A DNA stretch of 6,163 nt from an uncultured Oligoflexia bacterium (lineage in GTDB: Bacteria; Bdellovibrionota; Bacteriovoracia; Bacteriovoracales; Bacteriovoracaceae): the NCBI GenBank assembly GCA_950060715.1, contig CATLVA010000102.1, forward strand, positions 1 to 6,163, written 5' to 3'. Shown piece by piece: positions 1 to 5,885 of this stretch. Numbering within the stretch: position 1 is the first letter of the stretch; every line of letters begins with the position of its first letter. The translations under genes were made by a program, and so were the position numbers. A model generated the notes under the pieces. The model worked only from the letters and a program-made list of their open reading frames with translations. It was not told the DNA's origin and ran no database searches.

Positions 1-378
1 CCTATTTTTGAGGCCGTAAAAAAAGAACTTTCAACTTCCAAAGTTGATCTTCGAGATTCACTGCAAGAGTTTAGATCTTCTTCAGAGATTAAACTTACCG
101 GTGATGAGTTTGACTCGGCGGTTACGCAAATTCATACAGCAGCTTCAAATGCAGATGAACTTGAAGAGAAGATCACTCCATTTTTAAAGAATTGGACACT
201 TAATCGAATTTCAAAAGTTGATAGAACAGTGCTTTTATTGGCCGTGAATGAGTTTCAATATTTAAATACTCCCGAGAAAGTTGTTATTAATGAGGCTGTA
301 GAACTAGCAAAAAAATACGGAACCGAAGATTCTCCAAAATTTGTTAATGCCGTCCTAGACAACATTATAAAAAACTAA
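1..378 (+). CDS. nusB: NusB transcription antitermination factor, 3' part (5' end outside window)
   Basis: The first frame is open from the window edge to TAA at 376-378 and gives 125 residues with no start, so the gene begins upstream. NusB is a small all-helical RNA-binding protein. With NusE (S10) it binds boxA RNA and supports processive transcription of rRNA operons. The C-terminal half is diagnostic: a Trp-containing helix leading to RISKVDRTVLLLAVNEF (residues 69-85), then KVVINEAVELAKKYG (93-107) and EDSPKFVNAVLDNI (109-122), the near-invariant NusB core. The family is usually about 140 residues, so roughly 15-30 N-terminal residues, including the Arg-rich boxA-binding start, are missing only because of the window edge. 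The reading frame is intact. The next gene starts one base after the stop, which suggests co-transcription. Identification is by motif recall and is strong. Confidence 0.95.
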   Translation, partial: PIFEAVKKELSTSKVDLRDSLQEFRSSSEIKLTGDEFDSAVTQIHTAASNADELEEKITPFLKNWTLNRISKVDRTVLLLAVNEFQYLNTPEKVVINEAVELAKKYGTEDSPKFVNAVLDNIIKN

Positions 379-379
379 A

Positions 380-790
380 ATGGATAATAGTATTTCAATA
401 CTTTCTCAGCATATCACGCCGACAACGGCTGGGATTTTCTGGTTTACCGACTCACCTTTAGACTACAAAAGCTCTGGGGTTTACGAATTTAACTATCTTT
501 TAGATGGCCTGGTCGTTAAAGCACTTGAAGAAAATTTTGAAAGAAATAATAAGTCTAATTACTTTTTAGGTGAAAATTTTGGGAACCCATTTTTCATTGG
601 TCATGTCGTAGTAGAAAACAAATCCGATTTTCAAACTGTGTATTCCCACTACCATGTTGCCCAATCTTTTATCAAAGAAAATTCTACTATCTATATCTAC
701 AACAAAAGCAAAAACACTGCTACCATCAACATTCTAAAAGAACTAAAAACTAAATACCCATTAGTTGAATTTAAAAATCTCAATATCTAA
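380..790 (+). CDS. Hypothetical protein of 136 residues, translationally coupled to nusB
   Basis: I do not recognise this protein. It has no signal peptide and no membrane segment, so it is probably cytoplasmic. Visible features are a GIFWF strand near residues 18-22, a Gly-Asn-rich stretch GENFGNPFFIGHVVV (64-78), a helix around 85-99 and a Lys-rich C-terminal third with an alternating TIYIYNKS strand (103-110). The strand-helix-strand alternation looks like a small alpha/beta domain. The strand followed by LDG and an IGHVVV-type strand is faintly like the N-terminal domain of M17 leucyl aminopeptidases, but too weakly to name. The ATG at 380 is one base after the nusB stop and has no recognisable ribosome binding site, so translation probably depends on ribosomes finishing nusB. 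Its stop overlaps the ribosome binding site of the next gene. Intact length and compact spacing support a real gene. Confidence 0.75.
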   Translation: MDNSISILSQHITPTTAGIFWFTDSPLDYKSSGVYEFNYLLDGLVVKALEENFERNNKSNYFLGENFGNPFFIGHVVVENKSDFQTVYSHYHVAQSFIKENSTIYIYNKSKNTATINILKELKTKYPLVEFKNLNI

Positions 791-796
791 GGAGAG
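789..796 (+). promoter_or_regulatory. Ribosome binding site of the YceI-like gene
   Basis: The sequence AAGGAGAG starts on the last two bases of the upstream stop codon (788-790), and its GGAG core ends 5 bases before the ATG at 800. It is far stronger than anything before the ATG at 380. It fixes the start of the YceI-like gene and indicates independent translation initiation inside the same operon. Confidence 0.8.
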
Positions 797-799
797 CAT

Positions 800-1366
800 A
801 TGAGAGTGATTGCATTACTAGGGACCTTACTTCTATCGACGAGTCTCTTTGCAGAAAACTGTACTTATTCTATCAAAGCAAGTGACCTTGATCTGAGCTG
901 GAAAGCATTCAAAACCCCTTTAAAACTTGGAGTTGGAGGAAAGTTTAATCAGTTAGGAGTCAAAGATCAGTCTGCAAGTTCACTAAGAGACCTAGTTGAG
1001 GGGATAAAATTCGATATCGATACAAACTCTACAGATACCGGTAATCCAGACAGAGATAAAAAAATTGTTAAGTTCTTTTTCCAAAACATGGATGAGTCTT
1101 CCAACATCACCGGTGAAACCCTCACTTTAGCGAAAAAAGTTTTAACGGTAAGAATAAAAATGAATAAATTCAGCCGTGATATCCCGCTAAATTTTACGAA
1201 AACGGATAATTCTTTTGAAGCGAAAGGTGTGATTGACGTTTTTGACTTTGGACTAAATAAGTCTTTAGCAGGTATTAATAAAGCTTGCGAAGCCCTTCAC
1301 GAAGGGAAAACTTGGAGCGACGTAGAAGTTGTTCTTAGTGCTAAGTACTCTAAAAGCTGTAAGTAA
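800..1366 (+). CDS. Secreted YceI-like domain protein
   Basis: This 188-residue protein starts with a signal peptide: MR, a hydrophobic core at about residues 4-15, and a likely cleavage after SLFA at 18. It should be exported to the periplasm. The rest fits the YceI fold, a lipocalin-like beta-barrel that in known members binds isoprenoid or other lipid chains. Seen are GGKFNQLGVKD (46-56, matching the G.F.....I turn), IDTNSTDTGNPDRDKKIVKFFFQ (73-95, the family's 'sidTg...RD..l...ff' signature), the ITGETLTL strand (103-110) and the late GVIDVFDFGLNKS (143-155, matching 'idr.dFGi'). Length is normal for the family. Mature Cys residues at 21, 163 and 187 could allow one disulfide. Cys21 is not in a lipobox, so it is not a lipoprotein. 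The ligand cannot be told from sequence. It is the last gene of the nusB-led run and is followed at once by a terminator. Confidence 0.8.
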   Translation: MRVIALLGTLLLSTSLFAENCTYSIKASDLDLSWKAFKTPLKLGVGGKFNQLGVKDQSASSLRDLVEGIKFDIDTNSTDTGNPDRDKKIVKFFFQNMDESSNITGETLTLAKKVLTVRIKMNKFSRDIPLNFTKTDNSFEAKGVIDVFDFGLNKSLAGINKACEALHEGKTWSDVEVVLSAKYSKSCK

Positions 1367-1389
1367 GTGTAAAACTTACAGCGTTTTTT
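1356..1389 (+). terminator. Intrinsic terminator after the YceI-like gene
   Basis: A perfect 9-base-pair stem pairs GCTGTAAGT (1356-1364) with ACTTACAGC (1374-1382) across a 9-base loop. It is followed by G and six T residues (1384-1389). The left arm contains the last two sense codons and the first base of the stop codon, so the hairpin forms only after the terminating ribosome has left or been stalled. It should close the nusB-led transcript and separate it from the nuclease gene. Confidence 0.85.
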
Positions 1390-1416
1390 GAAGAGACGTG
1401 TATTTTTACTTAGTAT
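1388..1416 (+). promoter_or_regulatory. Possible sigma70-type promoter for the nuclease gene
   Basis: TTGAAG (1388-1393) and TAGTAT (1411-1416) are 17 bases apart; each matches four of six consensus positions. The -35 box overlaps the end of the terminator T-run. Transcription would begin near 1423, leaving a very short leader of about 13 bases in which the ribosome binding site starts almost at the 5' end. Some promoter is expected here because a strong terminator lies just upstream, but these boxes are only a weak match. Confidence 0.3.
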
Positions 1417-1423
1417 CCGGTGA

Positions 1424-1430
1424 GAGGGAG
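1424..1430 (+). promoter_or_regulatory. Ribosome binding site of the secreted nuclease gene
   Basis: The purine run GAGGGAG ends 5 bases before ATG 1436. This spacing favours 1436 over the in-frame ATG at 1442, which would be 11 bases away. Confidence 0.6.
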
Positions 1431-1435
1431 AGAGT

Positions 1436-3121
1436 ATGAAGATGTTAATCTATATAATAGTTTGCACTATCAGTGCGAGTGCCTTTGCGGACAATAGAGA
1501 TCAATTCATAAAAGAACAGTTCTCTGGCTCCTCCCTTATTCATGAATGCCAAAATAATAAAGAGTTTCTATCTGAAAAATTCGAAGTCATTTGTGCAGAC
1601 AACTTTCATCAATATGTTTCGAAAAAGCCTTCTTCATCTCGAGGGTCAAAACCACCGGCAAAAGTTAGGATTGGAGAATTCAACGCTCTTCATCCGGGTA
1701 TGAACAAGACTCGCTTTAAAGACTACAAGAGAGTTGCAATGCTCATCGAGAAATTTGATATTATAGGTGTCACTGAGTTGATACCTTTAATGTCAATTGA
1801 CCTTGAGAATAACGAAGACGTAATGGAGTTTATTGAAGAAGCGCCATTAATGATCTCTCACACTCAAAAAGAGATTGCATATATAAAAAAGCAACTACAG
1901 GCTTCAAACAGAGGAAAAGAAAGTAAAGAGCGTGAAATCAAGCTTCTAAACAAGAAGCTACTTGAACTAAAAGAAGACCTTGCAGATGCGGCTAGCCTCT
2001 ACCGCCTACCTGGATACTTAAAGATTCTAGACGAGCTTCACAAACGTCCGGGAGGAAAAAAATGGTCATTGATTCTATCTCCAAAAGGTGAAGGTTCCGA
2101 ACTAACGAGCACTCCTGAATTGGTTGGCTATTATTACCGCTCCGATTTAGTAGAGCCTCAAGATAACCAATACTGTAGAAGCTCAAATAAGACGAATAAT
2201 CAGAAATCTTTTGCATGTATTGTAAATATGGATCAAATAGATCTTGGTGTAGATAAATCGAAATATTTTGCACGACGCCCATTCATGGGACAGTTTAAAG
2301 CAGGTAATTTTGAATTTATTTTACTTACCAGTCATATTCTCTACGACTCTCCAGAAGATGAATCTACCATGCGCTCTATCTTAAATGCTGCTTTTGGAGT
2401 TGATGATTACACAGAGCTTGGAACAGGACTTCGAAAAGACAATTACGCAAGGTTCGCTGAGGTGAAAATGACGTTTGAATTTATCAAGCGCTACCTTAGA
2501 AAATATTCAAAAATCAAAGATCTAATTTATCTAGGTGACTTTAACATAGAAGCTCAAAATCCTTTTTGGTCAAATATACTTCCTGATTGGAAAGGCAGTC
2601 AGGTCTTTATTGAAGAAGCGACCTCTTTAAAAGAACAATTTTGGGCACAGGATGGAACCCCCTCAGGCGGAACGTCTAGTAATTATGACCATATTATATT
2701 TAACCCAAAAGAAACGTCTGAGTGCATGAGTAGAGGAAAATTTGACGGTGCAGCTCTAAATTTTATGAAAGGCTCTGTTGGTAACTCATTAAATAGAACC
2801 TATAAAGTACGTTATAAATATAACGGAACAGGAAATATTAATATTAATACTAAAAAGTATAACTCAGTGATCGATCGGTATGTAGATCCCTACTTTGATG
2901 GACGTGAAAATATAGTCACTATAGGAAGAAAATATATCAATGTTGGAAAATATAGAAAAATCAGCCGTGGCATAGTGATTGACGAGCGAGAAACTGAAGA
3001 TTATGGCGTTCTTTTCAGAGAACGAGTTGTGGACTCACAGCTTAGCTTAGATTCATTTTATTATTTCTACGAGCAGCTCATGAGTGATCACTTACCAGTT
3101 TATGTAGACTGTAAAATTTAA
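1436..3121 (+). CDS. Secreted endonuclease/exonuclease/phosphatase (EEP) family enzyme, enlarged
   Basis: This 561-residue protein has a signal peptide (hydrophobic core at residues 3-15, cleavage probably after SAFA at 18), so it acts outside the cytoplasm. The metal-dependent DNase I-like EEP fold is shown by the full motif series in order: EFN (Asn83), GVTEL (Glu114), GYYYRSD (231-237), TSHILYD (His300), YLGDFN (Asp368, Asn370), YDHI (Asp418, His419) and SDHLPV (Asp551, His552). No catalytic residue is missing. The likely reaction is phosphodiester hydrolysis, most simply of DNA or RNA; a phospholipid or other phosphoester cannot be excluded. Usual catalytic domains have about 250-300 residues. 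The excess is an N-terminal segment (19-75), a charged coiled coil after Glu114 (about 140-185) and a 130-residue stretch between YDHI and SDH. Cys38, Cys53, Cys247, Cys261, Cys430 and Cys559 could form disulfides. It appears monocistronic, behind its own weak promoter. It is convergent with the next gene, sharing TTAA in their stops. Confidence 0.88.
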   Translation: MKMLIYIIVCTISASAFADNRDQFIKEQFSGSSLIHECQNNKEFLSEKFEVICADNFHQYVSKKPSSSRGSKPPAKVRIGEFNALHPGMNKTRFKDYKRVAMLIEKFDIIGVTELIPLMSIDLENNEDVMEFIEEAPLMISHTQKEIAYIKKQLQASNRGKESKEREIKLLNKKLLELKEDLADAASLYRLPGYLKILDELHKRPGGKKWSLILSPKGEGSELTSTPELVGYYYRSDLVEPQDNQYCRSSNKTNNQKSFACIVNMDQIDLGVDKSKYFARRPFMGQFKAGNFEFILLTSHILYDSPEDESTMRSILNAAFGVDDYTELGTGLRKDNYARFAEVKMTFEFIKRYLRKYSKIKDLIYLGDFNIEAQNPFWSNILPDWKGSQVFIEEATSLKEQFWAQDGTPSGGTSSNYDHIIFNPKETSECMSRGKFDGAALNFMKGSVGNSLNRTYKVRYKYNGTGNININTKKYNSVIDRYVDPYFDGRENIVTIGRKYINVGKYRKISRGIVIDERETEDYGVLFRERVVDSQLSLDSFYYFYEQLMSDHLPVYVDCKI

Positions 3122-3753
3122 AAAAGAGTTAGCTTAGAGACGGTCGTTTTAAATTTCCCTTGATGATCGTCTCCATCTGCCCGCAACCATAGTCCCAATA
3201 TTTTTTTGTTTTGTAATTTTATGGTTGCTCTAAATTTGCCATCTTCATCAATATCTCCAGCTTGAATAAAATTTAATTTAATATCCCGGATAGAATCAGA
3301 TTTCTTTTCAAAGCCTGACTCCCTTTTGAAGTGATGAAAATCAATATCGCTAAGGCCATACTGGTCATTCAAATTAATAATTTTTATTATCCATTCAGGT
3401 AGGATTTTTTTGGTCAACCAACTGGGACGGTAATCCCCCTCGTAAATAACTCCTAGCTGAAAATATGCATCACTTTTCTCGCTACTAAGCTTGGTTACGA
3501 TTTCAGTTTGTCCTTCAATTTCAATTGAACTATACGGTTTTACTTCAGGAACTTTATAAAACAACGGGGAAGCTGAATTCTCTACAGATATGACAATATT
3601 TTTCCCAACACTGACTTCATTTGGTTTGAGCTTTGAATATTTAAGCGCCAAGAACTGATCCGGGGAGGATACTGGAATGACGATTAAGGCATAAAAAAAG
3701 CCCGCATATTTGCGGGCCCACTTTTTAATATTTAAGAATTTCTTTGATCGCAT
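3118..3753 (-). CDS. Conserved-looking, probably exported protein of unknown function (start uncertain)
   Basis: The frame is open from before 3873, but its first 40 codons lie inside the E1 gene and look like its shadow. I choose the ATG at 3753. It gives 211 residues with a Lys/Arg-rich beginning (RSKK...KKWARK), a hydrophobic stretch GFFYALIVIPV (18-28) and then the mature part, as in a signal peptide, though no clean cleavage site is visible. The mature part is beta-rich. Marked stretches are NSASPLFYKV (59-68), SDAYFQLGVIYEG (94-106), PEWIIKI (119-125) and LWLRADGDDHQGKF (188-201). The SAS...(D)A...LGV...EW...LW..DGDD pattern resembles, from memory, a family of secreted hypothetical proteins in marine gammaproteobacteria and distantly DUF3047; this is unverified. 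The start overlaps the E1 gene by 29 bases, only a weak GAGG lies about 12 bases upstream, and the E1 terminator falls within codons 13-20. If 3753 is wrong, a non-ATG start after the hairpin is the main alternative. Confidence 0.6.
   Translation of the reverse strand: MRSKKFLNIKKWARKYAGFFYALIVIPVSSPDQFLALKYSKLKPNEVSVGKNIVISVENSASPLFYKVPEVKPYSSIEIEGQTEIVTKLSSEKSDAYFQLGVIYEGDYRPSWLTKKILPEWIIKIINLNDQYGLSDIDFHHFKRESGFEKKSDSIRDIKLNFIQAGDIDEDGKFRATIKLQNKKILGLWLRADGDDHQGKFKTTVSKLTLF
3693..3717 (-). terminator. Intrinsic terminator after the E1 fusion gene
   Basis: On the minus strand GCCCGCA (3717-3711) pairs with TGCGGGC (3706-3700) across a 4-base loop and is followed by seven T residues (3699-3693). 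The hairpin begins 7 bases after the E1 stop codon (3727-3725). It is GC-rich in an AT-rich region, which makes it convincing. On the + strand the same hairpin is followed by CCAC and five T residues (3722-3726), so it may act weakly in both directions and could also stop transcripts reading through from the nuclease gene. Confidence 0.9.
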
Positions 3754-5773
3754 CAGTAATTCGATCCTCGTTAGGAAGAACAGCTCTTTCAAGGATTCTA
3801 TTGAACCCAACAGGAGTGTTGGTTGATCCAACTCTTCTAACTGGTGCATCAAGCTCTTCAAAGCAGTTTTCATTGATAAAGGCAGTTAGCTCTCCACCAA
3901 ATCCACCAAAAACTTTATCTTCGTGAACAATCAAACAACGGTGAGTTTTTGCAATACTCGCTTTAATTCCTTCTTCATCTAATGGAACTAATGAACGGAG
4001 ATCAACAACTTCAATATCATGTCCATCTTCAGCAAGTTTTTCAGCAGCCTTTAAACAAAAGTGAGTCGTATTTCCATAAGTTAAAATCGTTAGGTCACTT
4101 CCTTCTCTTCTTACACGGCATTTTCCAAAAGGAACTTCAAAATCATCCGGAACAACTGCCATTGCATCTTTATTATTATAAAGAGATTTTGGCTCTAGAA
4201 ATAATGAAGGTCCTTCAGAGCGCATACAAGTTCTTAAGAGTCCTGCAGCATCATCTGCAAATGAAGGGCAAACAATTCTCACTCCTGGAAGACCAGCAAG
4301 ATTTCCTTCAAGGTTTTGAGAGTGATATAAACCACCACCAATATAACCACCAGAAGCAAGTCTGATCGTTACGTTCGGCGCGAAGGCTCCATTACTTCTC
4401 CAATAATCATGAGAGCATTCTACGTATTGCTCCATCGCAGGCCAGAAATAATCTGCAAATTCCGCACCTTCAACAACGATACGAATATCATCTCTAAAGC
4501 GGCTCATTCCATTTGCTGTTCCTAAAATATAATCCTCAGCGATTGGCCCGTTAAAAACTCTATCAGGTCCAAACTCTTGTTGCATTCCCTTTGAAACATT
4601 AAAGATCCCACCTTTTTCTTTGTTGGCCATATCTTGCCCCCAAATAAAAGTGTTTTCATTGTGGCGAAATTCAGCTTTCAGTGTTTCATTTAAAGCAGTA
4701 ATGAATTTAATTCCCTCACCTTCTTCATCATGAGTTCCATCACCATATTTGTCTGCTTCATATGCAGGAGCATATAGATGGTTAAAGATACTATCTTCAG
4801 TTGGATGTGGTGCTTTAACAGCTGCTTTATGAGCCGCCATCAATTCATCTTTACATTCAGCATCGATTTTTTCTAATTCTTTAGCAGTAAAGCCATTTTT
4901 CAATAGCACTTCTTTAAACTGAGGAAGAGGATCTTGTGCTTTAGCTTCTTCTCTTTCCTTTTCATCTCTGTACCACTCATGCTTATCAGAGTTTGAGTGA
5001 TTTCCAATACGAACACAATGAGCGTGGACAATGACAGGTTCACTTTTTTCAAGAGCGTGCTTTCTAGCAGCAATCATAGCGTTCATAGAATCAAAAATAT
5101 CTTTCCCATCACAATGAATGATTTGAAGATTTTTAAATCCAGAAAAATTATCAGCTACAAACTCATTGGCAGTTTGCTCATGCTTAGGTACTGAAATCCC
5201 ATATCCGTTATCTTGAAAAACAAATACAACAGGAAGCTTCTCTCTAGAAGCACCGTTGATCGCCTCATAACAGTAACCTTCAGAAACCGAAGACTCACCT
5301 TGAGAAGAAAAAGAAACACCTTTGTGCTTATATCTTTGCATCCCTCTTGCAACACCTACTGCGTGAAGAGTGTGGTTACCTGTACAACTAGATACGTTGT
5401 GGATATTCCATTCTGGTTTGGCAAAATGGTTCGACATATGCCTTCCACCAGAAGCAAGGTCATCCGCTTTTGAAAGTCCGTTAAGGATTAATTCTTCAGC
5501 ACTAACACCCGCTGATAAAGCTGTTAGCATATCTCTATAGTATGGAAAAAGATGATCCGTTTTTTTATCAAAAACCTGACCAATTGCTAGCTGAATACCA
5601 TCATGTCCAGCGTAAGGTGCATGGTAAGACCAACCTAGTGCTTGCTTCAAGTAGTTAGGTGCTCTTTCATCAACCATTCTTCCCAGAGTTAGAAGTTTAT
5701 ACCAATTTTTTAAAGTTTTTTTGTCCGTTTTACCAGGCGCATGAACCTTGGCGACTTTAACTTTTGCCAGCAT
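3725..5773 (-). CDS. 2-oxoacid dehydrogenase E1 component, alpha and beta subunits fused (pyruvate or branched-chain type)
   Basis: This 682-residue protein joins both halves of the thiamine-diphosphate-dependent E1 heterotetramer. E1 decarboxylates a 2-oxoacid and passes the acyl group to the lipoyl arm of E2 in the cytoplasm. The alpha half (about 20-330) shows GRMVDERA (31-38), FPYYRDM (76-82), GGRHMSNH (109-116), a cofactor motif GES...DN (159-161, 188-189) and RIGNHSNSDKHEWYR (255-269), which resembles the branched-chain E1-alpha loop. A charged linker (about 335-353) leads to the beta half with GPIAEDYILG (409-418, likely catalytic Glu413), YHSQ (483-486), VDLRSLVPLD (590-599) and an E1-beta end APVRRVGSTNTPVGFNRILE. 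The full length of both subunits is present. The cofactor motif is GES instead of the classical GDG, although fused homologues often have GEG. An AAGGA (5784-5780) lies 6 bases before the ATG. No E2 or E3 gene is in view, and the substrate is undecided. Confidence 0.9.
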   Translation of the reverse strand: MLAKVKVAKVHAPGKTDKKTLKNWYKLLTLGRMVDERAPNYLKQALGWSYHAPYAGHDGIQLAIGQVFDKKTDHLFPYYRDMLTALSAGVSAEELILNGLSKADDLASGGRHMSNHFAKPEWNIHNVSSCTGNHTLHAVGVARGMQRYKHKGVSFSSQGESSVSEGYCYEAINGASREKLPVVFVFQDNGYGISVPKHEQTANEFVADNFSGFKNLQIIHCDGKDIFDSMNAMIAARKHALEKSEPVIVHAHCVRIGNHSNSDKHEWYRDEKEREEAKAQDPLPQFKEVLLKNGFTAKELEKIDAECKDELMAAHKAAVKAPHPTEDSIFNHLYAPAYEADKYGDGTHDEEGEGIKFITALNETLKAEFRHNENTFIWGQDMANKEKGGIFNVSKGMQQEFGPDRVFNGPIAEDYILGTANGMSRFRDDIRIVVEGAEFADYFWPAMEQYVECSHDYWRSNGAFAPNVTIRLASGGYIGGGLYHSQNLEGNLAGLPGVRIVCPSFADDAAGLLRTCMRSEGPSLFLEPKSLYNNKDAMAVVPDDFEVPFGKCRVRREGSDLTILTYGNTTHFCLKAAEKLAEDGHDIEVVDLRSLVPLDEEGIKASIAKTHRCLIVHEDKVFGGFGGELTAFINENCFEELDAPVRRVGSTNTPVGFNRILERAVLPNEDRITDAIKEILKY

Positions 5774-5779
5774 GAAAAA

Positions 5780-5784
5780 TCCTT
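5780..5784 (-). promoter_or_regulatory. Ribosome binding site of the E1 fusion gene
   Basis: AAGGA on the minus strand is separated by 6 bases from the ATG at 5773. It supports this start, which gives a short basic leader before the first E1-alpha helix. Confidence 0.75.
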
Positions 5785-5808
5785 ATTTTATGTATGTAAA
5801 TTACTAAT

Positions 5809-5837
5809 ATTATATAAGAGGATCGAACCTAACATAA
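5809..5837 (-). promoter_or_regulatory. Probable sigma70-type promoter of the E1 fusion gene
   Basis: A perfect TATAAT -10 box lies at 5814-5809 on the minus strand. TTATGT (5837-5832), 17 bases upstream, is a poor -35 match (three of six). Transcription would start near 5802 and give a leader of about 28 bases containing the AAGGA site. The weak -35 may mean an activator is used, or it may only reflect AT-rich chance. Confidence 0.5.
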
Positions 5838-5871
5838 GGAGGAAAATCTGTAAATTCGCCTTCGCTTGGAC

Positions 5872-5885
5872 TTAACTTTAGTTAA
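5872..5885. repeat. Perfect 14-base palindrome TTAACTTTAGTTAA
   Basis: TTAACT and AGTTAA form an inverted repeat around a 2-base centre. It begins next to the stop codon (5888-5886) of the right-hand gene and lies about 35 bases upstream of the putative -35 box of the E1 gene. It has no following T-run, so it is not an intrinsic terminator. It could be an operator or a chance AT-rich palindrome. Confidence 0.35.

Noticed and set aside
1992..2282. 96-residue open frame on the - strand
   Set aside because: It is antisense to the nuclease gene, whose reading frame has a signal peptide and all catalytic motifs.
2837..2851. Short AT repeat ATTAATATTAATA
   Set aside because: It encodes Asn-Ile repeats in the nuclease and is simple AT-rich coding sequence, not a repeat array.
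3137..3173. Inverted repeat GAGACG/CGTCTC near the 3' end of the exported-protein gene
   Set aside because: The loop is 19 bases, the repeat lies in coding sequence, and the nearest T-run on the minus strand comes more than 10 bases later, so it is not a convincing terminator.
3754..3873. Upstream in-frame extension of the exported protein to ATG 3873 (251 residues)
   Set aside because: These 40 codons lie wholly inside the conserved C-terminal part of the E1 gene in another frame and would place the hydrophobic signal segment about 58 residues in. They are best read as a shadow.
3982..4365. 127-residue open frame on the + strand
   Set aside because: It is antisense to the well-conserved E1-beta domain and has a low-complexity, Gln/Leu/His-rich composition typical of a shadow frame. 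No ribosome binding site or family motif is seen.
5155..5355. 66-residue open frame on the - strand in a different frame of the E1 gene
   Set aside because: It overlaps the cofactor-binding part of E1-alpha and has no independent support.
5213..5473. 86-residue open frame on the + strand (also frames at 4997-5194 and 3744-3926)
   Set aside because: All are antisense to the E1 fusion gene and show no recognisable protein features.
5836..5850. AAGGAGG followed by a possible CTG start on the + strand
   Set aside because: The CTG is followed immediately by a TAA stop, and no other start codon with an open frame follows.
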